Assembly: GCF_036195045.1 (NCBI RefSeq)
Contig: NZ_CP108100.1
Location: 7,130,001 to 7,194,000, forward strand
Source of the DNA: Streptomyces sp. NBC_00236
Lineage (GTDB): Bacteria; Actinomycetota; Actinomycetes; Streptomycetales; Streptomycetaceae
Reading direction: 5' to 3'
Length of the DNA stretch: 64,000 nucleotides
Shown here: one piece after another, positions 8,383 to 17,388 of the stretch
Layout of the letters: the number at the start of each line of letters is the position of its first letter
Position numbering within the stretch: position 1 is the stretch's first letter
The notes under the pieces: model-generated
Databases searched by the model: none
What the model was told of the DNA's origin: nothing
What the model saw: the letters and a program-made list of their open reading frames with translations, nothing else
Position numbers and translations under genes: made by a program

Positions 8383-9117
8383 ATGGACGAGCCGCTGACG
8401 ACATCCCTTCTGCACCGCCCCGACGGCACCCCCGTCCGAGTCCTGGTCGTCGACGACGAACCCGACGTCACGGACGTGCTGTCCGGCGTCATGACCGCGG
8501 AGGGCTGGCAGGTCCGTACCGCAGCGGACGGCGCGAGCGCTCTCGCGACGGCCCGTGATTTCCGGCCCGACGCGGTGGTCCTGGACTGGATGCTGCCCGA
8601 CCTCGACGGCCTGCAGGTCCTGCGCGTGCTCAGACGCGAGGCGCCCCGTGTGTGCGTGCTGTTCCTGACCGCCCGTGATGCGGTCGAAGACCGCATCACG
8701 GGAATCACCGCAGGCGGCGACGACTACGTCACCAAGTCCTACAGCCTGGAAGAGGTCCTGGCCAGGTTGCGCGGGTTGCTCCGACGGGCGGGCATGACAG
8801 CCGAGCCGGGAGCGCACCTGCTGACGGTGGGGGACCTGAGCATGGACGAGGAGGCCAGGGAGGTCAGGCGCGGTGAGATCACCGTCGACTTGTCCCGCAC
8901 CGAGTTCGAACTCCTGCGCTTCCTCATGCGCAACCCACGCCGGGTGCTGTCCAAGGACCAGATCCTCGACCGGGTCTGGGCCTACGACTTCGGCGGCCGC
9001 GCTCACATCGTCGAGCTCTACATCAGCTACCTGCGCAAGAAGATCGACGCCGGACGCACCCCCATGATCCACACCGTTCGCGGCGTCGGATACGTCCTCA
9101 AGCCGGGCACCCCATGA
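8383..9117 (+). CDS. OmpR-family response regulator
   Basis: A 244-residue regulator. The receiver domain (about 18-130) has the acidic pair VVDDE and phosphoacceptor Asp68 in VVLDWMLPD. The winged-helix DNA-binding domain (about 145-240) ends in HTVRGVGYVLKPG. The conserved Lys-Pro of the receiver reads Lys-Ser here (DYVTKSY). I chose the ATG at 8383, just after GGAAGG; an in-frame GTG lies 8 codons earlier. It overlaps the kinase gene by ATGA and is divergent from the flavinylation operon, which it probably regulates together with itself. Confidence 0.92.
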   Translation: MDEPLTTSLLHRPDGTPVRVLVVDDEPDVTDVLSGVMTAEGWQVRTAADGASALATARDFRPDAVVLDWMLPDLDGLQVLRVLRREAPRVCVLFLTARDAVEDRITGITAGGDDYVTKSYSLEEVLARLRGLLRRAGMTAEPGAHLLTVGDLSMDEEAREVRRGEITVDLSRTEFELLRFLMRNPRRVLSKDQILDRVWAYDFGGRAHIVELYISYLRKKIDAGRTPMIHTVRGVGYVLKPGTP

Positions 9118-10538
9118 AACGCCCGCTGCCCCGCACCCTGCGTGCCCAGCTCACCGTTGGCCTCGTCACCCTGCTCGCACTCGCCTGCCTAGCCGTCGGC
9201 ATCACTACCGCCCTGGCCCTGCGAGGCTTCCTGATGGGGCGCCTGGACGAACAACTCTCCGTCTCGGGCGGCAGGTTCGCTGCCAGCCTGGAACACGAGG
9301 CCCAGCCCGACAGCGACAACCGTCCCGACACCCGCGGCCAGGCCGAATCCACCCTCGGCGTCCGGCTCCTCAACGGCATCGTCACCCAGGCCGCCGTCGT
9401 CGATGACGCCAGTGACCGGCCCCTGCAGCTCACGGCCAGGGACCGCAACGCACTGGCGAGGGTCCCCATTGACGGAAACGGACACAGCATCCGCCTCTCT
9501 GCTCTGGGGCCTTACCGCGTTGTCGCCGTCCACGGCGACGATCAGGACACCTTGATCACCGGCCTGCCCTTGCACCCGGTGGAGGAGACAGTGCACCGCC
9601 TCGAAGCGGTCGAAGCCGTGTTGTTCGGATCTGCCCTCGTGGTCACCGGCATCGCCGGCGCCCTGTGGGTGAGGGTCTCCCTGCGCCCCCTTCAACGAGT
9701 GACCGCCAGAGCAGCGGAGGTCGCCGGACTACCGCTCGCAAGCGGCGAGATCGCCATGCCGGGGCCGCTCCCGGACACAGACCCGCGCACCGAGGTCGGC
9801 CAGGTCGGCACCGCCCTCAACCACATGCTTCGCCACGTCGAGGACGCCCTCACCCGCCGCCAGGCAAGCGAGAAACGCCTCCGCCACTTCGCCGCCGACG
9901 CCAGCCACGAACTACGCACCCCTGTCGCCAACATCCGAGGCCACGCCGAACTCGCCCTGCGCCACCGCGGCCCCGTGCCCGGCGAAATCCGCCACGCTCT
10001 GGAGCGCATCAACGGCGAGTCTCAGCGCATGACACGCCTCGTCGACGACCTGCTCCTCCTCGCCCGCCTGGACGCCGGACGCCCCCTCGAACACCTGCCG
10101 GTCGACCTGACGCTGCTGATCCTGAACGCAACGGACGACGCACGCGCCGCCGGCCCCGACCACCGCTGGTTCCTCGAACTCCCAGAAGAGCCGGTCACCG
10201 TCACAGGTGATGCGCACCGGCTCCAGCAAGCCATCGGCAACCTTCTCGCCAACGCCCGCACCCACACGCCCCCCGGCACCGAAGTGACAGTTACCGTCAC
10301 CACCGACACCACCGGCGTCTGTGTGAGTGTGCGTGACAACGGGCCGGGTATCCCCGGAGAGTTGCAACCCGAGGTGTTCGGACGCTTCGTCCGCGCTGAC
10401 CAGGCACGCTCCCGCAGTACCGGGAGCACGGGTCTGGGCCTGGCCATCGTCCATGCCGTCATCACCGCCCACGGCGGCAGCGCCACTGTAACCAGCAGGC
10501 CCGGGCACACCACCTTCCGGCTGACCCTTCCCGGCTGA
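9114..10538 (+). CDS. sensor histidine kinase
   Basis: A 474-residue membrane kinase. It has TM1 near 12-34, a periplasmic sensor region to about 165, TM2 near 170-190, and a HAMP linker. The phosphoacceptor helix has the H-box ASHELRTPVANIRGHAE, followed by a HATPase domain with DNGPGIP and GSTGLGLAIV. It phosphorylates the response regulator whose stop codon it overlaps. The extracellular ligand is not apparent. Its location facing an extracytoplasmic electron-transfer module suggests sensing of redox or respiratory state, which is inference. Confidence 0.93.
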   Translation: MKRPLPRTLRAQLTVGLVTLLALACLAVGITTALALRGFLMGRLDEQLSVSGGRFAASLEHEAQPDSDNRPDTRGQAESTLGVRLLNGIVTQAAVVDDASDRPLQLTARDRNALARVPIDGNGHSIRLSALGPYRVVAVHGDDQDTLITGLPLHPVEETVHRLEAVEAVLFGSALVVTGIAGALWVRVSLRPLQRVTARAAEVAGLPLASGEIAMPGPLPDTDPRTEVGQVGTALNHMLRHVEDALTRRQASEKRLRHFAADASHELRTPVANIRGHAELALRHRGPVPGEIRHALERINGESQRMTRLVDDLLLLARLDAGRPLEHLPVDLTLLILNATDDARAAGPDHRWFLELPEEPVTVTGDAHRLQQAIGNLLANARTHTPPGTEVTVTVTTDTTGVCVSVRDNGPGIPGELQPEVFGRFVRADQARSRSTGSTGLGLAIVHAVITAHGGSATVTSRPGHTTFRLTLPG

Positions 10539-10704
10539 CACCGCCCGGCCGTGCCGCAGGCGGTTCAGGGTCTCCAGGAAACAAGGCCGACGCCTTTCTC
10601 TAGCCCCCTCAAGACTTTCGCCAGACTGGTTCCGCTGCAGTCACTGCGCGCGGTTCGCCGATGCTGGTGACATCGACGAGGCGGCGGCGTCAGTCTCGAT
10701 GAGA

Positions 10705-11772
10705 TCACCGGCCATCGGAATCGTGACTGCCATCGGTGGGTGAGCCGAACGGGAGGGCTGAGGGGGCGGTGTCGGTGTCGGCCTCGGCCGCGTCGGCGAG
10801 AGCCTGTGCAGCGGCCTCGGCGGCCTGCGCAGCGTCGTCAGCGACCTCCGCTGCCCTGTCGTCCGAGGACTTCTCGCGGGTTGCCGGTGACGGGGGCAGC
10901 TTCTCGCCGAAAGCCCGGGACACGCCTTCGAGTGCCGAGGTGACCTCACTGGGGATGACCCAGAATGTGCTGCCCGCCCCTTGCGCGAGCTGGGGCAGCA
11001 TTTGCATGTACTGATATGCCAGCAGCTTGGGGTCGGGATCGTTGCGGTGCACGGCCTGGAAGACTTCGTCGACGGCCCGGGCCTGGCCCTCGGCCTTGAG
11101 GATTTCGGCGGTGCGGTTGCCCTCTGCGCGTAGGACGGCGGACTGCTTGTCGCCTTCGGCGGTGAGGATCTGCGACTGGCGTTGGCCTTCTGCCCCGAGA
11201 ATGGCGGCCCGCTTGTCCCGCTCGGCCCGCATCTGCTTCTCCATCGCGTCCTTGATGGACTGCGGGGGGTCGATGGCTTTGATCTCGACCCGGTTGACCC
11301 TCAGTCCCCACTTCCCGGTGGCTTCGTCCAGAACACCGCGGAGTTGGTTGTTGATGGTGTCGCGCGAGGTGAGCGTCTTTTCCAGGTCCATGGAGCCCAC
11401 CACGTTGCGCAGCGTGGTCACGGTGAGTTGCTCGACGCCGTGGAGGAAGTCATCGATTTCGTAAGCGGCCGCTCGTGGATCGGTGACCTGGAAGTACAGG
11501 ACGGTGTCGATCTCGACGACCAGGTTGTCCTCGGTGATGACCGGTTGTGGTTTGAATGAAACGACCTGTTCGCGCAGGTCGATGAGGGGATACACCCGGT
11601 CGATGTACGGGATGACGAGGTTGAGGCCAGGGTTCAGCGTGCGGCGGTAGCGGCCCAGTCGCTCGACATTGCGAGCGCGCGCCTGTGGCACGATCCGAAC
11701 AGCCCGCACCACCGTGAAGACGGCTATCAGAGCAACGATCACGCCGGCTATGAGCAGCGCCGAGACTTCCAT
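10705..11772 (-). CDS. SPFH/Band-7 family protein (paraslipin/QmcA type)
   Basis: A 355-residue stomatin-like protein. It has an N-terminal membrane helix (about 4-24) and a Band-7 domain (25-200) starting RIVPQARARNVERLGRYR. A coiled region follows with repeated AEGDKQSA/AEG elements, then an Ala/Asp-rich tail. Stomatin-type proteins scaffold membrane microdomains. The gene starts 3 bp after the NfeD-like gene on the same strand, the classic NfeD/stomatin pairing, in which NfeD binds and regulates the SPFH partner. GGGAG precedes the ATG. Confidence 0.9.
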   Translation of the reverse strand: MEVSALLIAGVIVALIAVFTVVRAVRIVPQARARNVERLGRYRRTLNPGLNLVIPYIDRVYPLIDLREQVVSFKPQPVITEDNLVVEIDTVLYFQVTDPRAAAYEIDDFLHGVEQLTVTTLRNVVGSMDLEKTLTSRDTINNQLRGVLDEATGKWGLRVNRVEIKAIDPPQSIKDAMEKQMRAERDKRAAILGAEGQRQSQILTAEGDKQSAVLRAEGNRTAEILKAEGQARAVDEVFQAVHRNDPDPKLLAYQYMQMLPQLAQGAGSTFWVIPSEVTSALEGVSRAFGEKLPPSPATREKSSDDRAAEVADDAAQAAEAAAQALADAAEADTDTAPSALPFGSPTDGSHDSDGR

Positions 11773-11775
11773 GGC

Positions 11776-12210
11776 TCACTCCCGGGGGTATACGAACGCG
11801 GTGGCGCCACTGATCTCCATGACGTCGACGGCTGTACCGGGTGGAATGGTCTGCGTCTCGTCGTAGGAGCGGGCGCTCCACTCCTCGCCGCCGATGCGCA
11901 CCCTGCCGTCCAGTGCTGTCACCTCCGAGACAGTCCGAGCGGTCTGGCCCACCAGGGCCTCGACGCCGAACCGTTCGGCAGAGGGAGGGTCCAGCACATG
12001 ACGCACCACGAAGGGGCGCACGAACAGCAGGCTGACGGCCGCGGTGGCGGTGAACACCACGAACTGCAGAGGGACCGGCAATCCGAGTGCCGCAGTCCCG
12101 GCGGTGACCAGCGCGGCCACCCCGAGGATTCCCAGCGCGGCGGTCAAAGTGAAGATCTCCACGACCCCCAGAACGCCTGCGGTGACCAGCCAATACAGCC
12201 AAGGATCCAC
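11776..12210 (-). CDS. NfeD-like membrane protein
   Basis: A 144-residue short NfeD. It has three membrane helices (about 8-25, 28-46 and 49-66) and a C-terminal OB-fold (about 80-144) with the GRVRIGGEEWSA core and PPGTAVDVMEISG. It lacks the ClpP-like protease domain found in long NfeD proteins. The start is GTG with GGAGGAGGG upstream. It is the first gene of a two-gene operon with the SPFH protein and probably anchors or remodels SPFH oligomers. Confidence 0.9.
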   Translation of the reverse strand: MDPWLYWLVTAGVLGVVEIFTLTAALGILGVAALVTAGTAALGLPVPLQFVVFTATAAVSLLFVRPFVVRHVLDPPSAERFGVEALVGQTARTVSEVTALDGRVRIGGEEWSARSYDETQTIPPGTAVDVMEISGATAFVYPRE

Positions 12211-12599
12211 GGACCCTCCTCCTGCTGCGCACCGTCGCCTGGAAGTGGCCCACGCCTCTCGTTCGTTCGGAGCCGAATGGTCACGCGCAGTACCCCAGCA
12301 AGATGAATATTCCCCTCATTTGTAATATAAAAACCGATTTATCGCTCGGCGCGCTGCGGTGAGCCTGACCCGTCGTGCGTAACGTCCTCGCTATCAGGCG
12401 CTCCGTTCCGCCGCGGGCACGGGCGGCGAGCAGTGGCCCCGAGGTGTCTGTGGCCGGAGGGCCCCGGAGTCGGTTGTGCAGAGGCGGTACTGGGTGGCGT
12501 TGGCTGCTCCGCTTGTAGTCGGCCGGGGCGCCCCTGAAGGACACCTTCGTTGGCTATCGTGCGCCGAGACCAAGGGCTGGTATGGCGGAGGAGTAGGGG
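12211..12599. other. intergenic region with AT-rich patch
   Basis: This 389-bp gap separates the leftward NfeD/SPFH pair from the rightward permease. Between about 12301 and 12347 there is an unusually AT-rich stretch for this genome, including TAATATAAAAA. Read leftward it contains TATATT, a possible -10 about 114 bp before the NfeD start. I see no convincing gene. The permease ribosome site GGAGGAG sits at the right end. Confidence 0.5.
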
Positions 12600-13874
12600 A
12601 TGAACGCGGTGGGGACCTCTACTGGCTCGGGTGACCTGAAGCGCCGCTTGGGAGTGTCCGACGCGGTAACGATCGGTCTGGGCTCGATGATCGGGGCCGG
12701 GGTCTTTGCCACGTTCGGCCCAGCGGCCGGCGCCGCCGGTTCCGGGCTCCTGGTCGCCCTGGCGCTGGCTGCGGTCGTGGCGTTCTGCAATGCGACGTCG
12801 TCGGCACGACTGGCCGCCCGCTATCCCGAGTCCGGGGGGACCTACGTGTATGGCCGTGAGTGTCTGGGCGACTTCTGGGGGTATCTGGCCGGCTGGGCGT
12901 TCGTCGTCGGCAAGACCGCGTCCTGCGCTGCGATGGCTCTGACCATCGGCTTCTATGCGTGGCCGGGTCAGGCCCACGTTGTTGCGGTCGCCGCTGTAGT
13001 GGCACTGACCGTGCTCAACTACACCGGCGTACAGAAGTCAGTGCTGCTGACCCGCGCGATCGTCGCTGTGGTTCTCGCGGTTCTTGCCGCGGTGGTGACT
13101 ACCTGCCTGACCAGCGGCACCGCTGATATCGCGCGCCTGGACACGGGCGACGACATGGCCGTCGGCGGGACGCTCCAGGCTGCCGGTCTGCTGTTCTTCG
13201 CCTTTGCCGGTTACGCCCGGATCGCGACGCTTGGTGAAGAGGTTCGAGATCCCGGCCGCACCATTCCCCGCGCGATTCCTCTCGCACTGTGCGCCACCCT
13301 CGTTGTGTATGTGGCTGTCGCCGTGGGCGTGCTCGCTGTGCTCGGGCCGGACGGACTTGCTCAGAGTGCAGCGCCTCTCGCTGACGCAGTGCGCGCCGCC
13401 GGTGTCCCGGGTCTGGCTCCCGTCGTGCGTGTCGGCGCGGCCGTTGCGGCGCTCGGGTCGCTTCTCGCACTGATCCTCGGCGTCTCGCGTACCACCTTCG
13501 CCATGGCCCGTGACCGTCACCTGCCGCACGTCCTGGCCGCGGTCCACCCCCGCTTCCGGGTTCCCCACCGTGCCGACCTGATCATCGGTGCGGTGGTCAC
13601 AGCCTTGGCTGCCTCCGTCGATGTGCGGGGGGCGATCGGATTCTCCTCCTTCGGTGTGCTGGCCTACTACGCCATCGCCAACGCGGCGGCGTGGACTCTG
13701 GCCCCATTCGAAGGACGACCACCCCGCCTTGTGCCCGTGATCGGCCTGGCGGGCTGCGCGGCTCTCGCGTTCGCGCTGCCTGTGGCCACCGTGATCTCCG
13801 GCTCCGCCGTCCTTGTCCTCGGCGCTGCCGTCTACGGCCTGCGGAAGGCAATGGCCAACGGCTCCGGCCGCTGA
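12600..13874 (+). CDS. APC-family amino acid permease
   Basis: A 424-residue transporter with about 12 membrane helices. The N-terminal substrate-binding signature GLGSMIGAGVF in TM1 and the AARYPESGGTYVYGRE segment are typical of APC amino acid/amine transporters. It is slightly shorter than many family members. The substrate cannot be read from sequence. The ATG follows GGAGGAG closely. A strong hairpin at 13938 probably ends its transcript, so it appears monocistronic. Confidence 0.9.
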   Translation: MNAVGTSTGSGDLKRRLGVSDAVTIGLGSMIGAGVFATFGPAAGAAGSGLLVALALAAVVAFCNATSSARLAARYPESGGTYVYGRECLGDFWGYLAGWAFVVGKTASCAAMALTIGFYAWPGQAHVVAVAAVVALTVLNYTGVQKSVLLTRAIVAVVLAVLAAVVTTCLTSGTADIARLDTGDDMAVGGTLQAAGLLFFAFAGYARIATLGEEVRDPGRTIPRAIPLALCATLVVYVAVAVGVLAVLGPDGLAQSAAPLADAVRAAGVPGLAPVVRVGAAVAALGSLLALILGVSRTTFAMARDRHLPHVLAAVHPRFRVPHRADLIIGAVVTALAASVDVRGAIGFSSFGVLAYYAIANAAAWTLAPFEGRPPRLVPVIGLAGCAALAFALPVATVISGSAVLVLGAAVYGLRKAMANGSGR

Positions 13875-13937
13875 GACCCGTCGTTCCGCGTTCATTCGCG
13901 ACGGACAAGCCCTCGCCTCGCTAGGCGGCATGTAGCA

Positions 13938-13970
13938 GACGATCCCCGGTTACCGAAACCGGGGATCGTC
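13938..13970. terminator. hairpin terminator after APC permease
   Basis: A perfect 14-bp stem (arm GACGATCCCCGGTT) with a 5-nt loop, 64 bp after the permease stop. There is no T-tract, as is usual in Streptomyces. Confidence 0.75.
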
Positions 13971-14158
13971 GCGAGTATTGGGGGTGTTCGCACTCGGCTG
14001 TGCTTGGCAGTGGAGTCGTGGCGGATGCAGCAGGTGGCGTCGTAAACCTCGGACGGGGAGAGCGGCGTTGTCTGCTGCCCTGGTGACCGCGGTGCCCTTC
14101 GCTGCAGTGCAGCGGCGCCGTCGCTGATGTGGAGTTTCCACGCCCCCAAGGAGAGTGA

Positions 14159-15367
14159 GTGATCCTGTCTGATCCGATCAAGAGGCTGCCGCCGAACGCG
14201 AAGGGGCAAGTCCGGTTCCGGTTTGTGGTCGACGTCGGGGCCCATCCGGCCACTGGGAAGCGTAAGCAGTTGACCCGTACCTTCGGCACGCTCGGGGAGG
14301 CGAAGGCCGAGTACGCGCGTATCACGGTGCGGCGACCCGAAGGGGCGCTGGTGCCGCGCCACACGATGACCGTGAACGAGTGGCTCGATCAGTGGCTCGC
14401 GAAGAAGGCGGAGGACCTGGAAGAGTCGACGATCTCCACCTACAGGGTGACCCTGGACCGTGTCCGGGGCAGGCTCGGGCACATCCGGCTTCAGGAGCTC
14501 ACCGAGGACGATGTCGAGGCGTGGATGCTGTGGGCGCTTCGGGAGGGTCGGGTACGCGCGACGAAGGCCGGGCCTGGGTTGGGGGTCACCTCGGTGGAGA
14601 TGTCCCTCACGCGGCTGAAGGAGGTTCTCAACCGGGCCGTGTCACGGGGCCTGGTGGCGGTGAATGTTGCCCAGGAAGTGACGATCCCCCGGAAGGTGCG
14701 CAAGGCCGAGCGCCGGGCCAAGGCGGAGGTGCCGCCCTGGAGTGTCGCGGAGGTCCGTGCCTTCGTGCTTGCCGTGAAGGACCACCGGCTGTACGCCCCC
14801 TTCCTCCTCTCGCTGATGGGTCTGCGCCCGGCGGAGGTATGCGGCATGCGCTGGGCCGATCTAGATCTGGACCAAGCCACCCTGGCCGTTGCCAACACCC
14901 GCACATTGATGGGGAACACGACCGTGGTGGAGAAGGACACGAAGTCGCTCGCCGGCGAGCGGAGCCTTCCGCTGCCTGCTCCCGTCAGAGAAGCCCTGAG
15001 GAGCTTTGAGGCCGCTCAGGCAGCGGAGAGGCTGGCGGCAGGGCGGGCGTACGAAGACAGCGGGTATGTGCTGGTGGACGAGCTCGGGGCTCCACTCGAC
15101 GTGAGGCAGTTGCGCGAGCAGGCGTACAAGGTCATGGCCGGCAACGCGCTGCGGCGAGTGCGTTTGTACGATGCCCGCGCGAGTTGCTTCACCTACCTGG
15201 CGAACCACGGGGTTCCCGACCACCTTCTCGCCCGCTGGGCGGGGCACGCCGACGTCAGGACGACGAAGCACTGGTACGTGAAACCGGACGTGGAAGACCT
15301 CCGCTCGGCAGCGGATGTCTGGAGTGGTCTGACCGTTCCCCCGACCCCTGTCGTGAGAGAAATGTGA
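14159..15367 (+). CDS. tyrosine recombinase (phage/ICE-type integrase)
   Basis: A 402-residue site-specific recombinase. It has an arm-binding N-terminal region, a SAM-like core-binding domain (about 68-165) and a catalytic domain (about 190-385). Visible catalytic residues are Arg223 (GLRPAEVCG), Lys262, Arg340, His363 (WAGHADVRTTK) and the nucleophile Tyr373 (HWYVKPD). The HxxR box reads Tyr337-D-A-R340, so its first His is replaced by Tyr. The GTG start follows AAGGAG. No excisionase, replication or transfer gene is adjacent and no tRNA is visible. It is therefore either the sole remnant of an element or the edge of the left-hand island. It ends 19 bp before pcaL. Confidence 0.88.
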   Translation: MILSDPIKRLPPNAKGQVRFRFVVDVGAHPATGKRKQLTRTFGTLGEAKAEYARITVRRPEGALVPRHTMTVNEWLDQWLAKKAEDLEESTISTYRVTLDRVRGRLGHIRLQELTEDDVEAWMLWALREGRVRATKAGPGLGVTSVEMSLTRLKEVLNRAVSRGLVAVNVAQEVTIPRKVRKAERRAKAEVPPWSVAEVRAFVLAVKDHRLYAPFLLSLMGLRPAEVCGMRWADLDLDQATLAVANTRTLMGNTTVVEKDTKSLAGERSLPLPAPVREALRSFEAAQAAERLAAGRAYEDSGYVLVDELGAPLDVRQLREQAYKVMAGNALRRVRLYDARASCFTYLANHGVPDHLLARWAGHADVRTTKHWYVKPDVEDLRSAADVWSGLTVPPTPVVREM

Positions 15368-15386
15368 GACGTGGGAGCGTGGTCGG

Positions 15387-16664
15387 GTGAGTGAGACGAC
15401 TACGAACACCCTGCAATACCGCTTTGACGGGCCAGAAGACGCACCAGTCCTGATTCTGGGCCCTTCCCTCGCGACAACATGGCACATGTGGGACCGGCAG
15501 ATACCCGAGCTCACGCAGCACTGGAGAGTCTTCCGCTACGACCTCCCGGGGCACGGCGGCGCGCCCGCGCACCCCGCCACCGCCGTCGGGGATCTCGCCG
15601 ACCGGCTGATGGCGACGCTCGACGGACTCGGGGTGCAGCGTTTCGGTTACGCGGGCTGCTCCATCGGCGGTGCGATCGGCGCCGACCTCGCGCTGCGCCA
15701 CCCGCAGCGGGTCGTCGCGCTGGCCCTGGTGGCCTCCTCGGCCCGGTTCGGCAGTGCCGACGAATTCCGTCAGCGCGGGGTGATCGTCCGTACCAACGGG
15801 CTGGAGCCGATGGCCCGCACCGCGCCGGAGCGCTGGTTCACGCCGGGCTTCGCCGCTGCTCAGCCGGCCATCGTCGAATGGGCCGTCCAGATGGTCCGTA
15901 CCACCGACCCCGGCTGCTACATCGCCGCCTGCGAGGCCCTTGCCGCCTTCGACATCCGCAGCGAGCTCGGCAGGATCGGTGTTCCCACGCTCGTCCTGGT
16001 CGGTGCCGAGGACCAGGTCACCGGTCCCGGCGATGCCCGGACCCTGGTGGCGGGCATACCCGACGCACGGCTCGCCCTCGTCCCCGGCGCCTCTCACCTG
16101 GCCCCGGTCGAACAGCCGGGAGCCGTCACCGACCTCCTGCTCACGCACTTCTCCACAGCCTGGCAGGACACCCAGGCCGCGATTCCCGCGCCCTCGTTCG
16201 CACCCAGGCTCTCCGCTCCTGTGCTGCCCGTCGCGGAGCTCACCGCCGCCACCGCACAGCCCGAGGCGGAGACCGGTGGGCGCACCGATCCGTACGGGCG
16301 GGGTATGAAGATCCGCCGTGAGGTGCTCGGTGACGCCCATGTGGACGGGGTCATGGCCGCCGCCGACGACTTCACCGGCGATTTCCAGGAGTTCGTCACC
16401 CGCTACGCCTGGGGCGAGGTCTGGGGCCGGGAGGGCCTCGACCGGCGCACCCGCAGCAGCGTCACGCTCACCGCGCTGGTCGCCTCCGGACACCTGGAGG
16501 GCCTGGCCGCTCACGTCAGCGCCGCCCTGCGCAACGGACTCACCCCGGCCGAGATCAGGGAAGTGCTGCTGCAGACCGCCGTGTACTGCGGGATCCCGGC
16601 CGCCGACGCCGCTTTCCGGATCGCCCAGTCCGTGATTCAGGCCGAAACAACACCTCCCGCGTAG
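15387..16664 (+). CDS. pcaL: 3-oxoadipate enol-lactonase / 4-carboxymuconolactone decarboxylase fusion
   Basis: A 425-residue fused enzyme of the protocatechuate branch of the beta-ketoadipate pathway. Residues about 1-265 are an alpha/beta hydrolase lactonase (PcaD) with nucleophile Ser in GYAGCSIGGAIG and a late His in GASHLAP. Residues about 300-420 are a carboxymuconolactone decarboxylase domain (PcaC). A Pro/Ala linker joins them. The GTG start has GGGAG 9 nt upstream. In other streptomycetes pcaL closes the pca operon; here the gene immediately upstream is an integrase and no other pca gene is in the window. It is probably followed by an independent MBL-fold gene. Confidence 0.92.
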   Translation: MSETTTNTLQYRFDGPEDAPVLILGPSLATTWHMWDRQIPELTQHWRVFRYDLPGHGGAPAHPATAVGDLADRLMATLDGLGVQRFGYAGCSIGGAIGADLALRHPQRVVALALVASSARFGSADEFRQRGVIVRTNGLEPMARTAPERWFTPGFAAAQPAIVEWAVQMVRTTDPGCYIAACEALAAFDIRSELGRIGVPTLVLVGAEDQVTGPGDARTLVAGIPDARLALVPGASHLAPVEQPGAVTDLLLTHFSTAWQDTQAAIPAPSFAPRLSAPVLPVAELTAATAQPEAETGGRTDPYGRGMKIRREVLGDAHVDGVMAAADDFTGDFQEFVTRYAWGEVWGREGLDRRTRSSVTLTALVASGHLEGLAAHVSAALRNGLTPAEIREVLLQTAVYCGIPAADAAFRIAQSVIQAETTPPA

Positions 16665-16677
16665 CAGGATGGGCGCC

Positions 16678-17340
16678 ATGAACGCCCAGAACCCCGAGCC
16701 GCTCGCGCTCACGCTGACCAAGCAGTCCCACTCCTGCGTCCGACTGGAGAAGGACGGCCGCACGCTCGTCATCGACCCGGGCGGGTTCTCCGAGCAGGAC
16801 GCCGCGATCGGCGCCGAGGCGATCCTCGTGACGCACGAGCACCCCGACCACTTCAACGAGGAGCGGCTCCGGGCCGGGCTGGAGGCCGACCCGGCCGCCG
16901 AGATCTGGACGCTGCGCAGTGTGGCCGAGAAGCTCGCGGCCGCGTTCCCGGGGCGTGTCCACACCGTCGGGCACGGCGACACCTTCTCGGCCGCCGGGTT
17001 CGACATCCAGGTGCACGGCGAGCTCCATGCCGTGATCCACCCGGACCTGCCGCGGATCACGAACGTCGGCTACCTGGTGGACGGCTCCGTCTTCCACCCG
17101 GGCGACGCCCTCACCGTGCCCGGGCAGCCGGTCGACACGCTGCTGCTCCCGGTGATGGCGCCCTGGAGCAAGATCTCCGAGGTGGTCGACTACCTTCGCG
17201 AGGTCGAGCCGCGCCGCGCCATCGACATCCACGACGCGTTGCTCACCGATCTGGCCCGCCCGATCTACGACACCACCCTCGGCAATCTGGCCGGTGCGGA
17301 CCACGCCCGGCTGGCCCCGGGGGAGTCGACCGGCGTGTGA
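16678..17340 (+). CDS. MBL-fold metal-dependent hydrolase
   Basis: A 220-residue metallo-beta-lactamase-fold protein of the UlaG-like type. The metal-binding motif reads THEHPDHF, with an additional GELHAVIHPD and a final DIHDALL. The precise substrate is unknown; relatives include lactonases, phosphodiesterases and RNA-processing enzymes. I chose the ATG at 16678, preceded by AGGA; another in-frame ATG lies three codons upstream. It begins 13 bp after pcaL, so co-transcription is possible. Confidence 0.85.
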   Translation: MNAQNPEPLALTLTKQSHSCVRLEKDGRTLVIDPGGFSEQDAAIGAEAILVTHEHPDHFNEERLRAGLEADPAAEIWTLRSVAEKLAAAFPGRVHTVGHGDTFSAAGFDIQVHGELHAVIHPDLPRITNVGYLVDGSVFHPGDALTVPGQPVDTLLLPVMAPWSKISEVVDYLREVEPRRAIDIHDALLTDLARPIYDTTLGNLAGADHARLAPGESTGV

Positions 17341-17388
17341 CGGACGCCGCCCCCGCCGCTGTCAGTGGGAGCCGCTAGGTTTACGTAC

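Noticed and set aside
13875..15390. tRNA gene or classical attachment site beside the integrase
   Set aside because: I found no cloverleaf or T-loop sequence nearby and no clear direct repeat, so no att site is annotated.
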